Assembly: GCF_001050015.1 (NCBI RefSeq)
Contig: NZ_CVTB01000313.1
Location: forward strand, 57,722 to 121,721
Origin: Mycolicibacterium malmesburyense
GTDB taxonomy: Bacteria; Actinomycetota; Actinomycetes; Mycobacteriales; Mycobacteriaceae
DNA length: 64,000 bases
Reading direction: 5' to 3'
The position numbers and the translations under genes are program-made. Positions 35,255 to 43,679 of this stretch are shown in pieces. Below the pieces are notes generated by a model. The model was not told the DNA's origin and ran no database searches. It saw nothing but the letters and a program-made list of their open reading frames with translations. Position 1 is the stretch's first letter. Each line of letters opens with the position of its first letter.

Positions 35255-35312
35255 GAAGGAAGTCTCTCAGGCCGGATTGCCGGTTCGGCCGGTGCGACGG
35301 CAGGCTGGTGCC

Positions 35313-36419
35313 ATGAGGATTCGCGGTGCCGTGCTCGAAGAGATCGGCCGCGCCCGGCCGTATGCCGAATCCCGACCCCTGGCCGTCGGCGAGCTCGACC
35401 TCGCCGAGCCGGGACCCGGGGAGCTTCTGGTCCGGGTCGAGGCCGCCGGTCTGTGCCACTCCGATCTATCGGTGGTCGACGGCAACCGCGTGCGGCCGGT
35501 GCCCATTCTTCTCGGCCACGAGGCCGCCGGCATCGTCGAGGCGATCGGTTCCGGCAACTCCGACATCGAGGTCGGCGCCCGCGTGGTGATGACCTTCCTG
35601 CCGCGGTGCGGACGGTGTCGGGCGTGCGCGACGGACGGCCTCACCCCGTGCGAAGCGGGTTCGGCGGCCAACGGGGCGGGCACGCTGATGACCGGCGAAC
35701 GGCGCCTTTCGCGGGACGGGCAACCCGTGCACCACCATCTGGGCGTCTCCGGGTTCGCGACCCACGCGGTCGTCGACCGCCGTTCGGTCGTGCCGGTGCC
35801 CGGCGACGTGCCCGCGGTGGTGGCGTCGCTGCTTGGCTGCGCCGTGCTGACCGGCGGCGGTGCGGTGATCAACGCCGGTCGGCCCCGCGCGGGTGACACC
35901 GTGGCGGTGGTCGGTCTCGGCGGTGTGGGCATGGCCGCGGTGCTGACCGCGCTGGCGCAGGACGACGTCCGCGTGGTGGGCGTCGATCAGCTACCCGAAA
36001 AGCTCGAGCGGGCACGCGCCATGGGCGTGCACGACGCATACACCCCGGACGAGGCCCGCGCCAACGATGTGAAGGCCGCCGTCGTGATCGAGGCCGTCGG
36101 CCATCCGAGCGCATTGGAGACCGCGGTGGACCTCACCGCCGGGGGCGGGCGGACCGTGACGGTCGGCCTGCCCCGACCTGACGCACGAGTTACACTGTCT
36201 CCCTTGGGCTTTGTCGCCGAGGGTCGGTCGCTGATCGGCAGCTACCTCGGATCCGCGGTGCCCTCCCGCGAGATCCCCTACTTCGTCGGGTTGTGGCGTG
36301 CGGGGCGGCTACCGGTCGAATCGCTGGTGTCCTCGACCATCACCCTCGACGAGATCAACTCGGGCATGGACGAACTCGCCGACGGCAAGGCCGTGCGCCA
36401 GGTCATCCGGTTCGACTAG
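35313..36419 (+). CDS. adhE1: zinc-type alcohol dehydrogenase AdhE1 (Rv0162c homologue)
   Basis: This 368-residue medium-chain alcohol dehydrogenase has catalytic zinc ligands Cys48 (GLCHSD) and His69-Glu70 (GHEAAG). The structural zinc cysteines are C99, C102, C105 and C113, and the NAD motif is GLGGVG. It differs from the NDMA-type enzyme at 6.8 kb. The ATG at 35313 is preferred over an in-frame start inside the divergent thioesterase gene. Position matches Rv0162c. The substrate, likely an aliphatic or aromatic alcohol, cannot be told from sequence. The gene converges with the FadE gene after three bases. Confidence 0.87.
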   Translation: MRIRGAVLEEIGRARPYAESRPLAVGELDLAEPGPGELLVRVEAAGLCHSDLSVVDGNRVRPVPILLGHEAAGIVEAIGSGNSDIEVGARVVMTFLPRCGRCRACATDGLTPCEAGSAANGAGTLMTGERRLSRDGQPVHHHLGVSGFATHAVVDRRSVVPVPGDVPAVVASLLGCAVLTGGGAVINAGRPRAGDTVAVVGLGGVGMAAVLTALAQDDVRVVGVDQLPEKLERARAMGVHDAYTPDEARANDVKAAVVIEAVGHPSALETAVDLTAGGGRTVTVGLPRPDARVTLSPLGFVAEGRSLIGSYLGSAVPSREIPYFVGLWRAGRLPVESLVSSTITLDEINSGMDELADGKAVRQVIRFD

Positions 36420-36422
36420 GCG

Positions 36423-38219
36423 TCAGAACCAGCCGTCGCGCATCTCCAGGGTCGTGCGGTCCAGGCTGGCCAGCAGGTCGAGTTGCCCGGCGGTCTTCGG
36501 CAGTTCGTACCGGAAGAAATAGCGGGACGCCTGGCGCTTGCCGTCGTAGAAGTCGCCGCCCTGACCGTGCGCGGCGATCTCCTGCTGCAACCAGATCCAG
36601 GCGACGACGATGTGGCCGAACGCCTCGAGGTAGATCACGCTGTTGGCCATCGCCGCCTCGATGTCACCGGAGCCGAACATCTCGGCGGTCACGGCGGTCA
36701 GGCGATGCCATGCCGCGTCCAAGACGTTCGCATGCTCGGCGGCCCGACCGCCCAGCGAACCCGCCTCGGCGACCGTCCGACCGATCGCGGCGCCGAGCGC
36801 CGCCAGGCCGGCGCCGCCGCGCGCAGGCACCTTGCGCCCCAACAGATCCAGGCTCTGAATCCCGTGCGTGCCCTCGTGGATCGGGTTGAGCCGGTTGTCG
36901 CGGTAGTGCTGCTCGACGTCGTATTCGCGGGTGTAGCCGTATCCGCCGTGCACCTGGATCGCCAGGCTGTTGGCCTCCAGGCACCACTGCGACGGCCAGC
37001 TCTTGCCGACGGGCGTCAGCATCTCGAGCAGCAGCGCGGTTGCGTCGCGCTCCTCGTCGGACGCGGCGCTGTGTTGGAGGTCGACGAGCTTGGCGCAGTA
37101 CAGCAGCAGCGCCAGCCCGCCTTCGGCGTAGGCCTTCTGCGCCAACAACATCCGCTTGACATCGGCGTGCTCGATGATCGGGATCTGCGGCGCCGCGGGA
37201 TCCTTGGCGCCGACCGGGCGGCCCTGCGGACGCTCACGGGCGTACTGCACCGACTTGAGGTAGCCGGTGTAGCCGAGCGCCACCGCGCCCATTCCGACAC
37301 CGAGGCGGGCCTCGTTCATCATCGTGAACATGTAGGCGATGCCGCGGTGGGGTTCGCCGACGAGATAGCCGACGGCGCCGGGCTTTCCGCCCGGCGTGTA
37401 GGCGCCCTCGCCGAGGTTGAGCACCGTGTTCGTGATACCCCGCTGCCCCATCTTGTGATTGAGCCCGGCGAGCACGATGTCGTTGCGCTCACCGACGGCA
37501 CCCTCGGCGCCGGACAGGTACTTGGGCACGATGAACAACGAGATGCCCTTGGTCCCCGGTGGGCCGCCGGGGATCTTGGCGAGCACCAGGTTGACGATGT
37601 TGTCGGTCAGCTCGTGTTCGGCGCCGGAGATCCACATCTTCGACCCGAACAGTCGGTAGGCGCCGTCTTCTTGGGGTTCGGCGCGGGTGGAGATGTCGGC
37701 CAGCGACGACCCCGCCTGGGTCTCCGACAGCGCCATGGTGCCCGAGAACCGGCCTGCCAGCATCGGTTTGACGAACGCCTCGATCTGCTCGTCGGTGCCG
37801 AAGCGGGCCAACAGGTTGGCGTTGGCCATCGTCAGCATGAGGTAGCCGGTCGTGCTGAGGTTGGCCGCCGAGAACCATGCGAACGCGGCCTGCGCGACCG
37901 TCACCGGCAGCTGCGCACCGCCGAGGCCGTGTTCGGCCGACATCGCGATCAGGTCGGCCTCGGCGAACGAGTCCCAGGCCTCCTTGACCTCGGGGATCAC
38001 GGTGACTTTCTCGCCGTCGAACGTGGGCTCGTTGGCGTCGCTCTTCTTGTTGTGCGGCGCGAAGTACCGCGTCGCCAGTTGCTCGCAGAGCTCGAGCACC
38101 GCGTCAAAGGTCTCACGCGAGTGTTCGGCGAAGCGCTCGCGTTCGGTCAGCTCCTCGACGCGCAACCACTCGTAAAGCAGGAAGTCGAGGTCGCGGCGCG
38201 ACAGCAGCAGCGATTTCAC
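36423..38219 (-). CDS. long acyl-CoA dehydrogenase, FadE5-like
   Basis: This 598-residue FAD-dependent acyl-CoA dehydrogenase is of the longer class that has an extra C-terminal domain. Visible are an N-terminal helix region, the flavin loop MALSETQAGSSLADI, WISGAEHELTDN, the substrate-binding MNEARLGVGMGAVALGYTGYL, the FAD motif QVHGGYGYTREYDVEQHYRDNRLNPIHEGTHGIQSLDLLGRK (shown here as consecutive short blocks), and a helical C-terminal extension. The likely catalytic Glu is in IHEGTHG. The GTG at 38219 overlaps the TetR stop as GTGA, so regulator and enzyme form an operon. Fatty-acid beta-oxidation is the probable pathway. Confidence 0.88.
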   Translation of the reverse strand: MKSLLLSRRDLDFLLYEWLRVEELTERERFAEHSRETFDAVLELCEQLATRYFAPHNKKSDANEPTFDGEKVTVIPEVKEAWDSFAEADLIAMSAEHGLGGAQLPVTVAQAAFAWFSAANLSTTGYLMLTMANANLLARFGTDEQIEAFVKPMLAGRFSGTMALSETQAGSSLADISTRAEPQEDGAYRLFGSKMWISGAEHELTDNIVNLVLAKIPGGPPGTKGISLFIVPKYLSGAEGAVGERNDIVLAGLNHKMGQRGITNTVLNLGEGAYTPGGKPGAVGYLVGEPHRGIAYMFTMMNEARLGVGMGAVALGYTGYLKSVQYARERPQGRPVGAKDPAAPQIPIIEHADVKRMLLAQKAYAEGGLALLLYCAKLVDLQHSAASDEERDATALLLEMLTPVGKSWPSQWCLEANSLAIQVHGGYGYTREYDVEQHYRDNRLNPIHEGTHGIQSLDLLGRKVPARGGAGLAALGAAIGRTVAEAGSLGGRAAEHANVLDAAWHRLTAVTAEMFGSGDIEAAMANSVIYLEAFGHIVVAWIWLQQEIAAHGQGGDFYDGKRQASRYFFRYELPKTAGQLDLLASLDRTTLEMRDGWF

Positions 38220-38899
38220 GGCGCCGCGGCGGTGTCCGGTTCGCCGGGCAGCGCGTCGACCTCGATGCCCAGCGGCGATTCCGCGCGCACCGACTCGTCG
38301 CGGATCAACCCGCGCAGCAGCGCCGTGCTGAACTCGACCGCGATCTCCTGTGCGGTGCGCCTGCCGTGGGGCCGCAGCCAGCGGTACGCGCCCAGCGTCA
38401 TGCCGATGTAGCCCAGCGCCAAAACGTGAGAGTCGCAGTCGTAGAACTCGCCGCTGGCGATGCCGCGGTCGATGACGTCGCGCACGTGCTCGTAGACCTG
38501 GGTCTCCTTCTCGCGGATGTAGGCCACCTGCTCCTCGGTGAACCACTCGTCGATGTAGGGGCCCTCCTGGAAGTAGACGGCGGCGCGTTCGATGTCGCTC
38601 GCGATGCCGACCAGCAGCCGCCGGGTGAAGTGGTAGATCGTCTCGCGGGCCGACGCCGACGGGTCGTCGTGCAGCGCGTCGACCGTGAAGTCGGCGGCAC
38701 CCTTGTAGATGTCGTAGAGGATCAGCGACTTGCTGGCGTAGTAGTGGTAGACGGTCGCCTTGTTCAGGCCGACGGCGTCGGCGACGTCGTCCATCCGGGT
38801 GCCGTGGTAACCACGCGCGGCGAAGAGCTTGGTCGCGACGGCCAACAACTCGTCGCGACGGGTCCTCCCGTTCGGGGTGGCGGCGTCCGAAGGTGGCAT
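38216..38899 (-). CDS. TetR-family regulator (Rv0158 homologue)
   Basis: This 227-residue repressor has a typical TetR N-terminal helix-turn-helix (RRDELLAVATKLFAARGYHGTRMDDVADAVGLNKATVYHYYASKSLILYDIY) and a helical ligand domain with VYFQEGPYIDEWFTEEQVAYIREKE. It matches Rv0158 by position. It is transcribed with the downstream FadE gene, overlapping at its stop, and probably controls that operon through the CAACTGGTTG palindrome upstream. The ligand is likely an acyl-CoA, by analogy with related FadE regulators. Confidence 0.87.
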   Translation of the reverse strand: MPPSDAATPNGRTRRDELLAVATKLFAARGYHGTRMDDVADAVGLNKATVYHYYASKSLILYDIYKGAADFTVDALHDDPSASARETIYHFTRRLLVGIASDIERAAVYFQEGPYIDEWFTEEQVAYIREKETQVYEHVRDVIDRGIASGEFYDCDSHVLALGYIGMTLGAYRWLRPHGRRTAQEIAVEFSTALLRGLIRDESVRAESPLGIEVDALPGEPDTAAAP

Positions 38900-38943
38900 G
38901 GCGACTCACTATATGCAGGCCGGAAGCGCGTCCGGGTATCAAT

Positions 38944-38953
38944 CAACTGGTTG
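38944..38953. promoter_or_regulatory. candidate TetR operator upstream of the tetR-fadE operon
   Basis: CAACTGGTTG is an inverted repeat (CAAC-TG-GTTG) within TCAACTGGTTGGA, 45 bases upstream of the regulator's start codon. The same CAACnnGTTG core occurs before the aldehyde dehydrogenase gene at 58336-58347. Autoregulation by the TetR protein is inferred. Confidence 0.45.
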
Positions 38954-39036
38954 GAAGTGTAGGTGTTGGGGGTGTCGCCGGCCGCAGGGCGGGTCTAGAC
39001 TTCGGTCATAACCGGCCACACTCGAGAGGTGACCCC

Positions 39037-39147
39037 ATGGATCCGAATCCGGACTATGACGCGAGCGACGAGCTCGAGTACGGCGCGAACTGGTTCGCCT
39101 GGATCCTCCGCGGCGTGTACCCGCCGCCGGCCTATCCGCCGGTTTAA
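39037..39147 (+). CDS. small 36-residue protein, function unknown
   Basis: This short frame encodes MDPNPDYDASDELEYGANWF followed by AWILRGVYPPPAYPPV. A ribosome site (GAGAGGTG) lies at 39025-39032 and a TAGACT-like -10 near 38996. It is acidic at the start, aromatic in the middle and ends in a Pro/Tyr tail. Its stop overlaps the convergent DUF2231 gene's stop, the tight packing seen for real genes here. I do not recognise it. Confidence 0.5.
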   Translation: MDPNPDYDASDELEYGANWFAWILRGVYPPPAYPPV

Positions 39148-39671
39148 CCCGTCAACTGCCAGCGGTGCACCCCTGCGCCCTGCGCATAGGACAGGTGCCC
39201 GCCCAGCGCACCGCCGACTGAGACCGCGGTCAAACCCAGCACGCTGAACACTCGCGCCGCGCCCAGCTTTCCCCGCTTGTACTTCCGATAGGCCACCCAG
39301 AACGACACGGCCGCGACCGTGTTGCCCGCCGCGTGCAACAGCCCGACCCGGCGCTGCCGGACACCGAGCGTCGGGAACTCCGCCAGCCCGGCCAGCACCG
39401 CCGGCGGTGTCGCCGCCAACCCGATCGCGATGAGTTGCCGCGCGGCGTCACGGTCCTTGAACACCAGATCCAGCACCATCGACGACATCCACGCGCCGAT
39501 GGGCAGGGTGATCAGCAGCGGATGGGTCGGGTGGCCCAGCCAGGAGCCGCGCAGTCCCTGCGCCAGCGCGCCGTCGCCGAGGACCCGGTCGACCGTGTCG
39601 GCCGTCAGGTCCGCGACCGCGTCGAGTGAGTCGGCCGATTCGGGGATCTGAAGAAGGGCGTGCATGTCCAT
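39144..39671 (-). CDS. DUF2231 membrane protein
   Basis: This 175-residue protein contains the DUF2231 hallmark LGHPTHPLLITLPIGAWMSSMVLDLV and about four hydrophobic segments. Those include LIAIGLAATPPAVLAGLAEF and GLTAVSVGGALGGHLSYA. The histidines in GHPTHP and GGHLSY suggest metal or heme contact, but the family function is not known. The start gives a short soluble N-terminus (MDMHALLQIPESADSLDAVA). It stands alone between a small frame and the DUF3159 gene. Confidence 0.82.
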   Translation of the reverse strand: MDMHALLQIPESADSLDAVADLTADTVDRVLGDGALAQGLRGSWLGHPTHPLLITLPIGAWMSSMVLDLVFKDRDAARQLIAIGLAATPPAVLAGLAEFPTLGVRQRRVGLLHAAGNTVAAVSFWVAYRKYKRGKLGAARVFSVLGLTAVSVGGALGGHLSYAQGAGVHRWQLTG

Positions 39672-39712
39672 GGCGTCGGGTTACCCGACCGGCGCCGGCT
39701 GAACCGCGTCGG

Positions 39713-40330
39713 TCAGGCCGCGCGCGGCAGCGTGCGCAGCGCGGTGCGGATCGCGAGGTAGATGACCGACGAGGTGATCACGAAGATCGGCCAACCCATC
39801 GCGACGCGCGCCACCGCCAGCAGTCCCTCGCGGTCGGTGTCGTAGAGGTAGTACTGCACCAGGAACCGCGACCACGACGCGGTGGCCATCACCGCGGTGG
39901 CGACGTCGAACGCCAGGCGCACACGCCGCACCCGTCGCCATGCGCCGTCGCGTCCGGTGATCCACGCCCACACGACCCCCACCAGCGGACGCCGCACCAC
40001 GAGCGAGGTGGTGAAGACGATCGCCAGCCCGAGGTACATCCAGATGCCCGGGAGGTAGAAGTCCTTGGCGCGGCCGGTGACCAGCGCCACGGCGGCGCAG
40101 ACCGCCACCCCGGCGAAACCGAACAGGGCGGGCCGGATCGAACCCCGTTGCAGCAGTTGCCAAACCGCCACCAGGGCGGCGGCGCCGACGGCGGCTGCGG
40201 TGGCCACCTTCAGGCCGAGCGTCGGAGACGACGCGGCGAACACCGCGACCGGCAGCGCGGAGTAGATCAGGCCGCGGACGCCGCCGGCGCGGGCCAGCAA
40301 GACCTCGACCGGCGAACGTCGTTCCGTCAC
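39713..40330 (-). CDS. DUF3159 family membrane protein
   Basis: This 205-residue integral membrane protein begins with VEVLLARAGGVRGLIYSALPVAVF, typical of actinobacterial DUF3159 proteins, and has about five to six transmembrane helices (VATAAAVGAAALVAVWQLL, IWMYLGLAIVFTTSLVV, WPIFVITSSVIYLAIRT). The GTG at 40330 overlaps the stop of the shortened cutinase gene as GTGA. The function is unknown. It probably depends on translation of the upstream remnant for expression. Confidence 0.82.
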   Translation of the reverse strand: MTERRSPVEVLLARAGGVRGLIYSALPVAVFAASSPTLGLKVATAAAVGAAALVAVWQLLQRGSIRPALFGFAGVAVCAAVALVTGRAKDFYLPGIWMYLGLAIVFTTSLVVRRPLVGVVWAWITGRDGAWRRVRRVRLAFDVATAVMATASWSRFLVQYYLYDTDREGLLAVARVAMGWPIFVITSSVIYLAIRTALRTLPRAA

Positions 40331-40587
40331 CCGCCCGAGCTTACGTCCGACGTGAGCTGCGTGGCCGGCGGCACCGGCGCTCCCGACACCCGGGCGGCGG
40401 CGAACTCCGCGGCCTGATTCTCGGGCCCGAGGCCGGCCGGTTCGTTGGTGCCCCTCGCGAACACCACGTCGACGTCGAAGCAGGCGTCGTCGGCCTGCGC
40501 GCTCGGAGCGAGACCGATCAGCGCCATCGCGCCCAGCATCCCGATCACCGCCGCCAAGCCCGACTTCGAGGTCTTCTGAACGGACAT
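40327..40587 (-). pseudogene. cutinase remnant with internal deletion of the catalytic core
   Basis: The 86-residue product has a full signal peptide (MSVQKTSKSGLAAVIGMLGA, cleavage after AQA) and the cutinase N-terminus DDACFDVDVVFARGTNEPAGLG. It then jumps directly to NQAAEFAAARVSG, which resembles a cutinase C-terminus. About 130-140 residues of the normal 210-residue enzyme are missing, including the GYSQG serine, the Asp and the His. The reading frame stays open, so a short secreted peptide could still be made. The stop is coupled to the DUF3159 gene. The C-terminal match is from memory of the family and is less certain than the N-terminal one. Confidence 0.7.
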
Positions 40588-40686
40588 GCCGCCTCCTTGG
40601 TGAGATCTGTCGTCGCTTCAATCTCACCGCGGCCGCGGCGACCGGCCAATGGCGCTGGCAGCAGAGCCCCGGCTAGCCGGTAACGG

Positions 40687-42120
40687 CTAGAGCGCCTTGA
40701 GCTCCTCGATCACCGACGTGACGGACTTCTTCGCGTCGCCGAACAGCATCGAGGTCTGTTCGAGGAAGAACAGCGGGTTCTCGATGCCGGCGTAACCCGC
40801 GTTCATCGACCGCTTCAGGACGATCACCGACCGGGACTCGTCGACGTTGAGGATCGGCATGCCGTGGATGGGCGAGCTCGGGTCGTTGCGGGCGGCCGGG
40901 TTGGTGACGTCGTTGGCACCGATGACCAAGGTGACGTCGGTGCGGCCGAATTCGCCGTTGATGTCGTCCATTTCCTTCATCGTGTCGTACTCGACGTCGG
41001 CCTCGGCCAGCAGCACGTTCATGTGCCCCGGCATGCGGCCCGCGACGGGATGGATGGCGTACTTGACCTCGACGCCCTTGCTCTCCAGCAGATCGGCCAT
41101 CTCCTTGACGGTGTGCTGGGCCTGCGCGACGGCTAATCCGTACCCGGGGACGACGATCACCTGGTTGGCGTAGGCCATCTGGATCGCGGCGTCGGCGGCC
41201 GAGGTGGCCTTGACGGTCCCCTGGTCCCCGCCGGGGCCCACCGCCGCGGCGGCGCCACCGCCGAAGGAGCCGAACACGATCGCCGGGATCGACCGGTTCA
41301 TCGCGACGGCCATGAGGTTGGTCAGGATCGAACCCGATGCGCCGACGATCATGCCGGCAACGATCATCGCGGTGTTGTTGAGCGCCAGACCCGCTGCCGC
41401 CGCCGACAATCCGGTCAACGCGTTGAGCAGCGAGATGACGACCGGCATGTCGGCGCCGCCGATCGGGAACACCACGAACAGACCCATCAGGCCAGCCAGC
41501 AGGAGCACCAGTGCGATCGTCCAGCCGGGGCTGCCCGTGCCGGCGTTGAGCCCGATGTAGATCGCCGCCGCAGTCGCGCCGAGCAACAGCACCACATTCG
41601 CGGCCTGAAAGAACTTGGCCGAAGCGACGAGTCGCTTCTCGACGTTCTTCGGTATCGACTCCTGCAGTTTGAGGAACGCCACGAGCGAACCCCAGAACGA
41701 CACCGAGCCGATGATCGCGGCGAACAGCGAACCGGCCACCAGCGCAACGGTCGGATGCTGATCGGGTGTGAAGTGCGCGAAACCGTCGGTCTCGATGAAC
41801 TCCGCCCACGCGATCAACGCCACGGTGCCGCCGCCGACGCCGTTGAACAGCGCGACCAACTGCGGCATCGCGGTCATCTTGGTCTTCTTCGCCGGTGGCA
41901 CACCGAGAATCACGCCGATCGCCAGGCCGGCCACGATCAGGATCCAGTTGACCGGCGCGGTGTCGCGCACCTTGATCAGCGTGGCGATCACGGCGATGGC
42001 CATACCGGTGGCGGCGATCCAGTTGCCCCGCACCGCGGTCTTCGGCCCGGTCAACCCGGACAGGCCGAGGATGAACAGCGCGAACGCGACGATATAGAGG
42101 ACAGTGACGAGGTGGTTCAC
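40687..42120 (-). CDS. pntB: NAD(P) transhydrogenase subunit beta PntB
   Basis: PntB forms the membrane channel half and NADP-binding domain of the proton-translocating transhydrogenase, which makes NADPH from NADH using the proton gradient. The 477-residue product has about nine transmembrane helices and a C-terminal NADP domain. That domain contains VIVVPGYGLAVAQAQHTVKEM, YAIHPVAGRMPGHMNVLLAEA and VIGANDVTNPAA. The start overlaps pntAb as ATGA. Order pntAa-pntAb-pntB is as in Rv0155-0157. Confidence 0.95.
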   Translation of the reverse strand: MNHLVTVLYIVAFALFILGLSGLTGPKTAVRGNWIAATGMAIAVIATLIKVRDTAPVNWILIVAGLAIGVILGVPPAKKTKMTAMPQLVALFNGVGGGTVALIAWAEFIETDGFAHFTPDQHPTVALVAGSLFAAIIGSVSFWGSLVAFLKLQESIPKNVEKRLVASAKFFQAANVVLLLGATAAAIYIGLNAGTGSPGWTIALVLLLAGLMGLFVVFPIGGADMPVVISLLNALTGLSAAAAGLALNNTAMIVAGMIVGASGSILTNLMAVAMNRSIPAIVFGSFGGGAAAAVGPGGDQGTVKATSAADAAIQMAYANQVIVVPGYGLAVAQAQHTVKEMADLLESKGVEVKYAIHPVAGRMPGHMNVLLAEADVEYDTMKEMDDINGEFGRTDVTLVIGANDVTNPAARNDPSSPIHGMPILNVDESRSVIVLKRSMNAGYAGIENPLFFLEQTSMLFGDAKKSVTSVIEELKAL

Positions 42121-42458
42121 TTGTCGGCCGCCGCTTCCGTCGTCTCAATGGCTTTCGGTTCCGGCCGCCGCGACTTGAACATGCCCAGCATCCGGTCGGT
42201 GACGAGGAAGCCACCGATCACGTTGAGCGTGCCGAAGATCAAGGCGACGAACGCGATCGCGCGCACACCCCAGTGCGCGTCGGCGGGCAGGTCGCCCAGC
42301 ACGATCAACGCACCCAGCACCACGATGCCGTGGATGGCGTTGGTGCCCGACATCAGCGGTGTGTGCAATGTGTTGGGCACCTTGGAGATAACGGCGAACC
42401 CGACGAACCCGGCGAGCACCAGGATCGCGAGATTAGCCAGCAGATTGTCGTACATCAT
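42117..42458 (-). CDS. pntAb: NAD(P) transhydrogenase alpha subunit part 2, PntAb
   Basis: PntAb is the small membrane part of a split transhydrogenase alpha subunit. The 113-residue product has about three helices, NLLANLAILVLAGFVGFAVI, MSGTNAIHGIVVLGALIVLG and AIAFVALIFGTLNVIGGFLV, and a charged C-terminus. SGTNAIHG is the conserved membrane motif. Both ends overlap neighbours as ATGA. Splitting alpha into PntAa and PntAb is normal in mycobacteria. Confidence 0.94.
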   Translation of the reverse strand: MMYDNLLANLAILVLAGFVGFAVISKVPNTLHTPLMSGTNAIHGIVVLGALIVLGDLPADAHWGVRAIAFVALIFGTLNVIGGFLVTDRMLGMFKSRRPEPKAIETTEAAADK

Positions 42459-43567
42459 CCCTCCCGGGTGACGCAGGAGGCCGCCACGACCTCGTCGTCG
42501 AAGTCGGGTGCCAGCGCACCGTCGGTGATCAGCAGGTCCAGCAGCGAGGTCAGATTCTTCGAGTACAACTCGCTGGCGTGCTCGGGCATGGTCGCCGGCA
42601 GATTCAGCGGTGAGGCGATGGTGACGCCGTGCTTGACGACGGTCTGCCCCGGTTCGGTCAGCTCGCAGTTTCCGCCCGTCTCGCCGGCGAGATCGACGAC
42701 CACGCTGCCCGGCTTCATTCCCTCGACGGCGGCGGCGGTCACCAGTCTGGGCGCGGGCCGGCCGGGCACCAGCGCCGTGGTGATCACGACGTCGAACCCG
42801 GTGATCGCGCGCTCCAGTTCCTTCTGCTGCCGGGCGCGTTCCTCCTCGGAGAGCTCGCGCGCGTAGCCGCCCTCACCGGCGGCCTCGATGCCCAGGTCGA
42901 GCCATTGCGCACCGACCGAGCGGACCTGATCGGCCACCTCGGGACGCACGTCGTAGCCGGTGGTGCGCGCGCCGAGCCGTTTCGCGGTCGCCAACGCCTG
43001 CAGCCCCGCCACCCCGACGCCGAGCACGAGCACCGACGCCGGTTTCACGGTGCCCGCGGCGGTGGTCAGCATCGGGAAGAACCGCGTCGACTCCGAGGCC
43101 GCCAGCACCACGGCCTTGTAGCCCGCGACGTTGGCCTGTGAGGACAGCGCGTCCATCACCTGGGCACGCGAGATGCGCGGGATCGCCTCGACGGCGAAGG
43201 CCTGCACCCCCGCGGCCTTCAGCGCGGCGATCTGGTTGTCTTCGTTGCGCGGGGCCAGGAAGCCGATCAGCGTCTGCCCGCTCTTGAGCTTGGCGACCTC
43301 GTCGGTGGTCGGCGGCGCCACCTTGACCACGACGTCGGCGCCCCACGCGTCGCCGACCGTTGCGCCCGCGGCGGTGTAGAGGTCGTCGGGCAGCAGCGCC
43401 CGCTCGCCCGCCCCGGCCTCCACGACGACGGCGACCCCGCTGTTCACCAGCGAGGCGACGGCCTTCGGCACCAGCGCGACGCGGCGCTCGTCGGCCCCGG
43501 ATTCGCGGACCACCCCGACCGTCGGAGCCGCCGCGGCGGCGACATCAGCATGCGTCTGCTCCGTCAT
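42455..43567 (-). CDS. pntAa: NAD(P) transhydrogenase alpha subunit part 1, PntAa
   Basis: PntAa is the cytosolic NAD(H)-binding domain of the transhydrogenase. The 370-residue product resembles alanine dehydrogenase: VGVVRESGADERRVALVPKAV at the start, the mobile dinucleotide site VLVLGVGVAGLQALATAKRLGA, YDVRPEVADQV and TALVPGRPAPRLVT. It begins the three-gene pnt operon. Its start is close to the divergent DUF4436 gene, so the pnt promoter probably lies inside or next to that gene's 5' leader. Confidence 0.94.
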   Translation of the reverse strand: MTEQTHADVAAAAAPTVGVVRESGADERRVALVPKAVASLVNSGVAVVVEAGAGERALLPDDLYTAAGATVGDAWGADVVVKVAPPTTDEVAKLKSGQTLIGFLAPRNEDNQIAALKAAGVQAFAVEAIPRISRAQVMDALSSQANVAGYKAVVLAASESTRFFPMLTTAAGTVKPASVLVLGVGVAGLQALATAKRLGARTTGYDVRPEVADQVRSVGAQWLDLGIEAAGEGGYARELSEEERARQQKELERAITGFDVVITTALVPGRPAPRLVTAAAVEGMKPGSVVVDLAGETGGNCELTEPGQTVVKHGVTIASPLNLPATMPEHASELYSKNLTSLLDLLITDGALAPDFDDEVVAASCVTREG

Positions 43568-43679
43568 GACGGAACACCCTAACCGCTACCGCCGGTCACA
43601 GCTAAATCGCTACCGGCCGTCGCGGATTTCCCGGCACGGCGAGCCGGAAAGCGGCGCGGGTCGAACTAGCATCCCCCTG

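Noticed and set aside
36483..38411. 642-codon plus-strand frame opposite the FadE gene
   Set aside because: The minus strand encodes a complete acyl-CoA dehydrogenase with all motifs; the plus-strand product has no recognisable features.
38220..38942. Extending the FadE gene upstream to a single 839-residue protein
   Set aside because: The added 241 codons lie in another frame over the TetR gene, which itself has a clear helix-turn-helix; the GTG at 38219 with GTGA overlap is the better start.
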